From the NCBI GenBank assembly GCA_021741795.1, contig JAIOXC010000063.1, positions 1-7,942 of the forward strand: a DNA stretch of 7,942 nt. The letters are read 5' to 3'. The stretch is from Ilumatobacteraceae bacterium (GTDB lineage Bacteria > Actinomycetota > Acidimicrobiia > Acidimicrobiales > Ilumatobacteraceae). The position numbers and the translations under genes are program-made. Positions 6,831-7,942 of the stretch are shown here, piece by piece (the stretch's first letter is position 1; the number at the start of each line of letters is the position of its first letter). The notes under the pieces are model-generated. The model made no database searches. It was not told the DNA's origin and saw nothing but the letters and a program-made list of their open reading frames with translations.

Positions 6831-7370
6831 AACGGATTGCATCATTGGCACATACGTGCTGAACGATGCAACTTCAAGATTAAGAATCTTGCCCTGCTCG
6901 TCCCAGCGACGAAGACTCACTGCGTCCTCAAAGCCTGCAAGACCCTCAAATCGTCGTGCCTCTTCGTCGGTCATTGGCCCACCTTGCAATTCAAGACTCC
7001 TCACAGAGCCCTCTGACAACGTGTCGAAATATGTAGGTTCTACTGCGCAGAGGTAGCGCTTTGCGTCTACATGCAATGCAATAGGGGCAGTGATTCCCGA
7101 TCCAAATGACTTCGCAAGATACCTGGTGCCCGTAGATTCGTGCTTATCGTCAATTTCAATGTTGACATTGCCAGATTTTGATTCGAGCTCGAGCAAGTGA
7201 CCAATGTCGTGCAAGAGGGAAGCAACGATGAGATCGTCTGATGCGCCAGATTGCTGCGCAAGCGCAGCGCACTGGACAGCGTGGTCCATCTGAGAAATCT
7301 TTTCGTCGTATTTCTGTACGCCCCATTTTGCGTAAATATTGATGATGTCGTTAATCATGTCGTTAATCAT
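6810..7370 (-). CDS. phnZ: PhnZ-like HD-domain oxygenase, C-P bond cleavage
   Basis: This 186-residue HD-domain protein belongs to the family annotated as phosphonate-degradation-operon HDIG proteins. Characterised PhnZ is a mixed-valence di-iron oxygenase that cleaves 2-amino-1-hydroxyethylphosphonate to glycine and phosphate. From memory, PhnZ ligands are H34, H58, D59, H80, H104 and D161, with H62, K108 and S126 near the phosphonate. The matching residues here are H30, H54/D55 (LLHDIGH), H77, H100, D157, H58, K104 and S122, at a nearly constant offset of four. VRSLELQGGPM (123-133) is also typical of the family. The conserved lid Tyr and Glu appear as Y21 and E23, one residue closer together than in PhnZ. 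The gene starts in an ATGA overlap with the dioxygenase gene upstream, with AAGGAAAG at 7382-7389 before it. A duplicated 12-base segment offers a second ATG at 7358. A TmpB-type enzyme acting on a methylated aminophosphonate is the alternative. Confidence 0.82.
   Translation of the reverse strand: MINDMINDIINIYAKWGVQKYDEKISQMDHAVQCAALAQQSGASDDLIVASLLHDIGHLLELESKSGNVNIEIDDKHESTGTRYLAKSFGSGITAPIALHVDAKRYLCAVEPTYFDTLSEGSVRSLELQGGPMTDEEARRFEGLAGFEDAVSLRRWDEQGKILNLEVASFSTYVPMMQSVLNDLSS
7347..7370 (-). repeat. 12-base perfect tandem duplication at the phnZ-like start codon
   Basis: On the minus strand ATGATTAACGAC occurs twice in direct succession (7370-7359 and 7358-7347), giving the protein start MINDMIND. 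A degenerate third copy (ATCATCAATATT) follows. The duplication copies the start codon itself, so initiation could occur at 7370, coupled to the upstream stop, or at 7358. Confidence 0.9.
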
Positions 7371-7942
7371 TGTGGCACCGGCTTTCCTTGAAAATCATTG
7401 ATAAGTGAAACTCGTACTGTTGAACCATTCGCTGTTGATTCTGCAAACTCTTGTATTTTTTGTTGGTAATACTTTTCTCGCAGATCGCCCTCACTGAGAG
7501 CGTTGTACGTAGGGTAGATCGCGCGACGATCACTCGAGGAATTATTGCTTCCACTTCTGTGTGGCGTCCGTGAATGAAACCATAAGGTTTGTCCTGCACG
7601 TAGCTCTACGTGAAACCAATCCATCCCCGCAACCACTGCAGCATCGATGCACCCTTGGTCATCCATTGGGAGTATTGCTTGGTGTGCACCAGACACAACT
7701 TCCAAACAGCCATTTTCGATTGTTGAGTCATCAATGGCCACCATGCACGAAAGGTGAATGTCAATGAATCGATATGCCGGCGCATCTTGATGTGGTGCAT
7801 ATCCAGCACCACCAGCCAATTTGTAATTGATCTTTTCTTTGTAGAGCACTGCACGGTCACCAAGTAGTGCAGATGCAGTGTCCACCATGATTCCTTCGGT
7901 TAATAGTTCTCGAAAGCCTGGGTGAAATGGTGTGAAGTACTC
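7367..7942 (-). CDS. phnY: PhnY-like Fe(II)/2-oxoglutarate dioxygenase (PhyH family), 5' end off the window
   Basis: The frame is open from the right edge to a TGA at 7369-7367, giving 191 visible residues; the N-terminal part, probably about 80-100 residues, lies outside. An internal ATG at 7888 is not the start, because the 18 codons before it (ending FHPGFRELLTEGI) continue the fold. KINYKLAGGAGYAPHQD (visible residues 37-53) holds the iron-binding HxD pair H51/D53. ENGCLEVVSGAH (76-87) is typical of PhyH dioxygenases, and TPHRSGSN (126-133) carries the distal iron histidine H128. DRRAIYPTYN (138-147) supplies the 2-oxoglutarate-binding arginine. PhnY hydroxylates 2-aminoethylphosphonate at C1, making the substrate of PhnZ, and the PhnZ-like gene follows with a four-base ATGA overlap. 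The PhyH rather than TauD/butyrobetaine-type fold argues for PhnY over TmpA. The exact phosphonate used is inferred from the pairing. Confidence 0.82.
   Translation of the reverse strand, partial: EYFTPFHPGFRELLTEGIMVDTASALLGDRAVLYKEKINYKLAGGAGYAPHQDAPAYRFIDIHLSCMVAIDDSTIENGCLEVVSGAHQAILPMDDQGCIDAAVVAGMDWFHVELRAGQTLWFHSRTPHRSGSNNSSSDRRAIYPTYNALSEGDLREKYYQQKIQEFAESTANGSTVRVSLINDFQGKPVPQ
7382..7389 (-). promoter_or_regulatory. Ribosome binding site of the PhnZ-like gene
   Basis: On the minus strand AAGGAAAG lies 12 bases before the ATG at 7370 (bases 7381-7371 between, 11 nt), inside the end of the dioxygenase gene. The spacing is long but workable. It favours the first of the two duplicated ATG codons, since the second would be 23 bases away. 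Confidence 0.45.

Noticed and set aside
6810..7942. TmpA/TmpB (trimethylaminoethylphosphonate) pathway as the primary call
   Set aside because: TmpA belongs to the butyrobetaine-hydroxylase/TauD-like group, whereas this dioxygenase carries PhyH-family motifs; the PhnY/PhnZ reading fits better, though the substrate remains unproven.

Overview
The window reads as a piece of a compact actinobacterial chromosome with roughly balanced GC content. Genes are packed with 1-4 base overlaps, GTG starts are used, and the first gene closely resembles the actinobacterial mannosyltransferase MgtA. A free-living aquatic actinobacterium (Acidimicrobiia or a similar lineage) is my inference from gene content and density. 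No rRNA or other taxonomic marker is present, so this stays tentative.

Layout. (1) Bases 1-163, minus strand: the N-terminal 54 codons of a probable major facilitator transporter, running off the left edge. (2) 164-355: a divergent intergenic region with a candidate -10 box placed for a leaderless transcript. (3) 356-5542, plus strand: a five-gene operon whose members overlap or abut: MgtA-like GT4 glycosyltransferase, DUF2334 polysaccharide-deacetylase-like protein, second GT4 glycosyltransferase, GNAT-like protein, and UDP-glucose 6-dehydrogenase. (4) 5580-6830, plus strand: a glutamate dehydrogenase after a 37-base gap. (5) 6810-7942, minus strand, convergent and overlapping the glutamate dehydrogenase tail by 21 bases: a translationally coupled pair, a PhyH-family Fe(II)/2-oxoglutarate dioxygenase (5' end off the window) followed by a PhnZ-like HD-domain oxygenase.

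How the genes may work together. The five-gene operon combines a UDP-glucuronate source (Ugd), two retaining sugar transferases, a carbohydrate-deacetylase fold and an acetyltransferase-like protein. This fits synthesis and tailoring of a glucuronate/mannose-containing glycolipid or cell-surface glycan. The closest known precedent is corynebacterial MgtA, which mannosylates a glucuronosyl-diacylglycerol. The minus-strand pair matches the PhnY/PhnZ oxidative route. In that route 2-aminoethylphosphonate is hydroxylated at C1, then its C-P bond is cleaved by a mixed-valence di-iron HD enzyme to give glycine and phosphate. Glutamate dehydrogenase links 2-oxoglutarate, ammonia and glutamate; a functional tie to either neighbour is not shown by the sequence.

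No tRNA, rRNA, CRISPR array, insertion sequence or convincing intrinsic terminator was seen.
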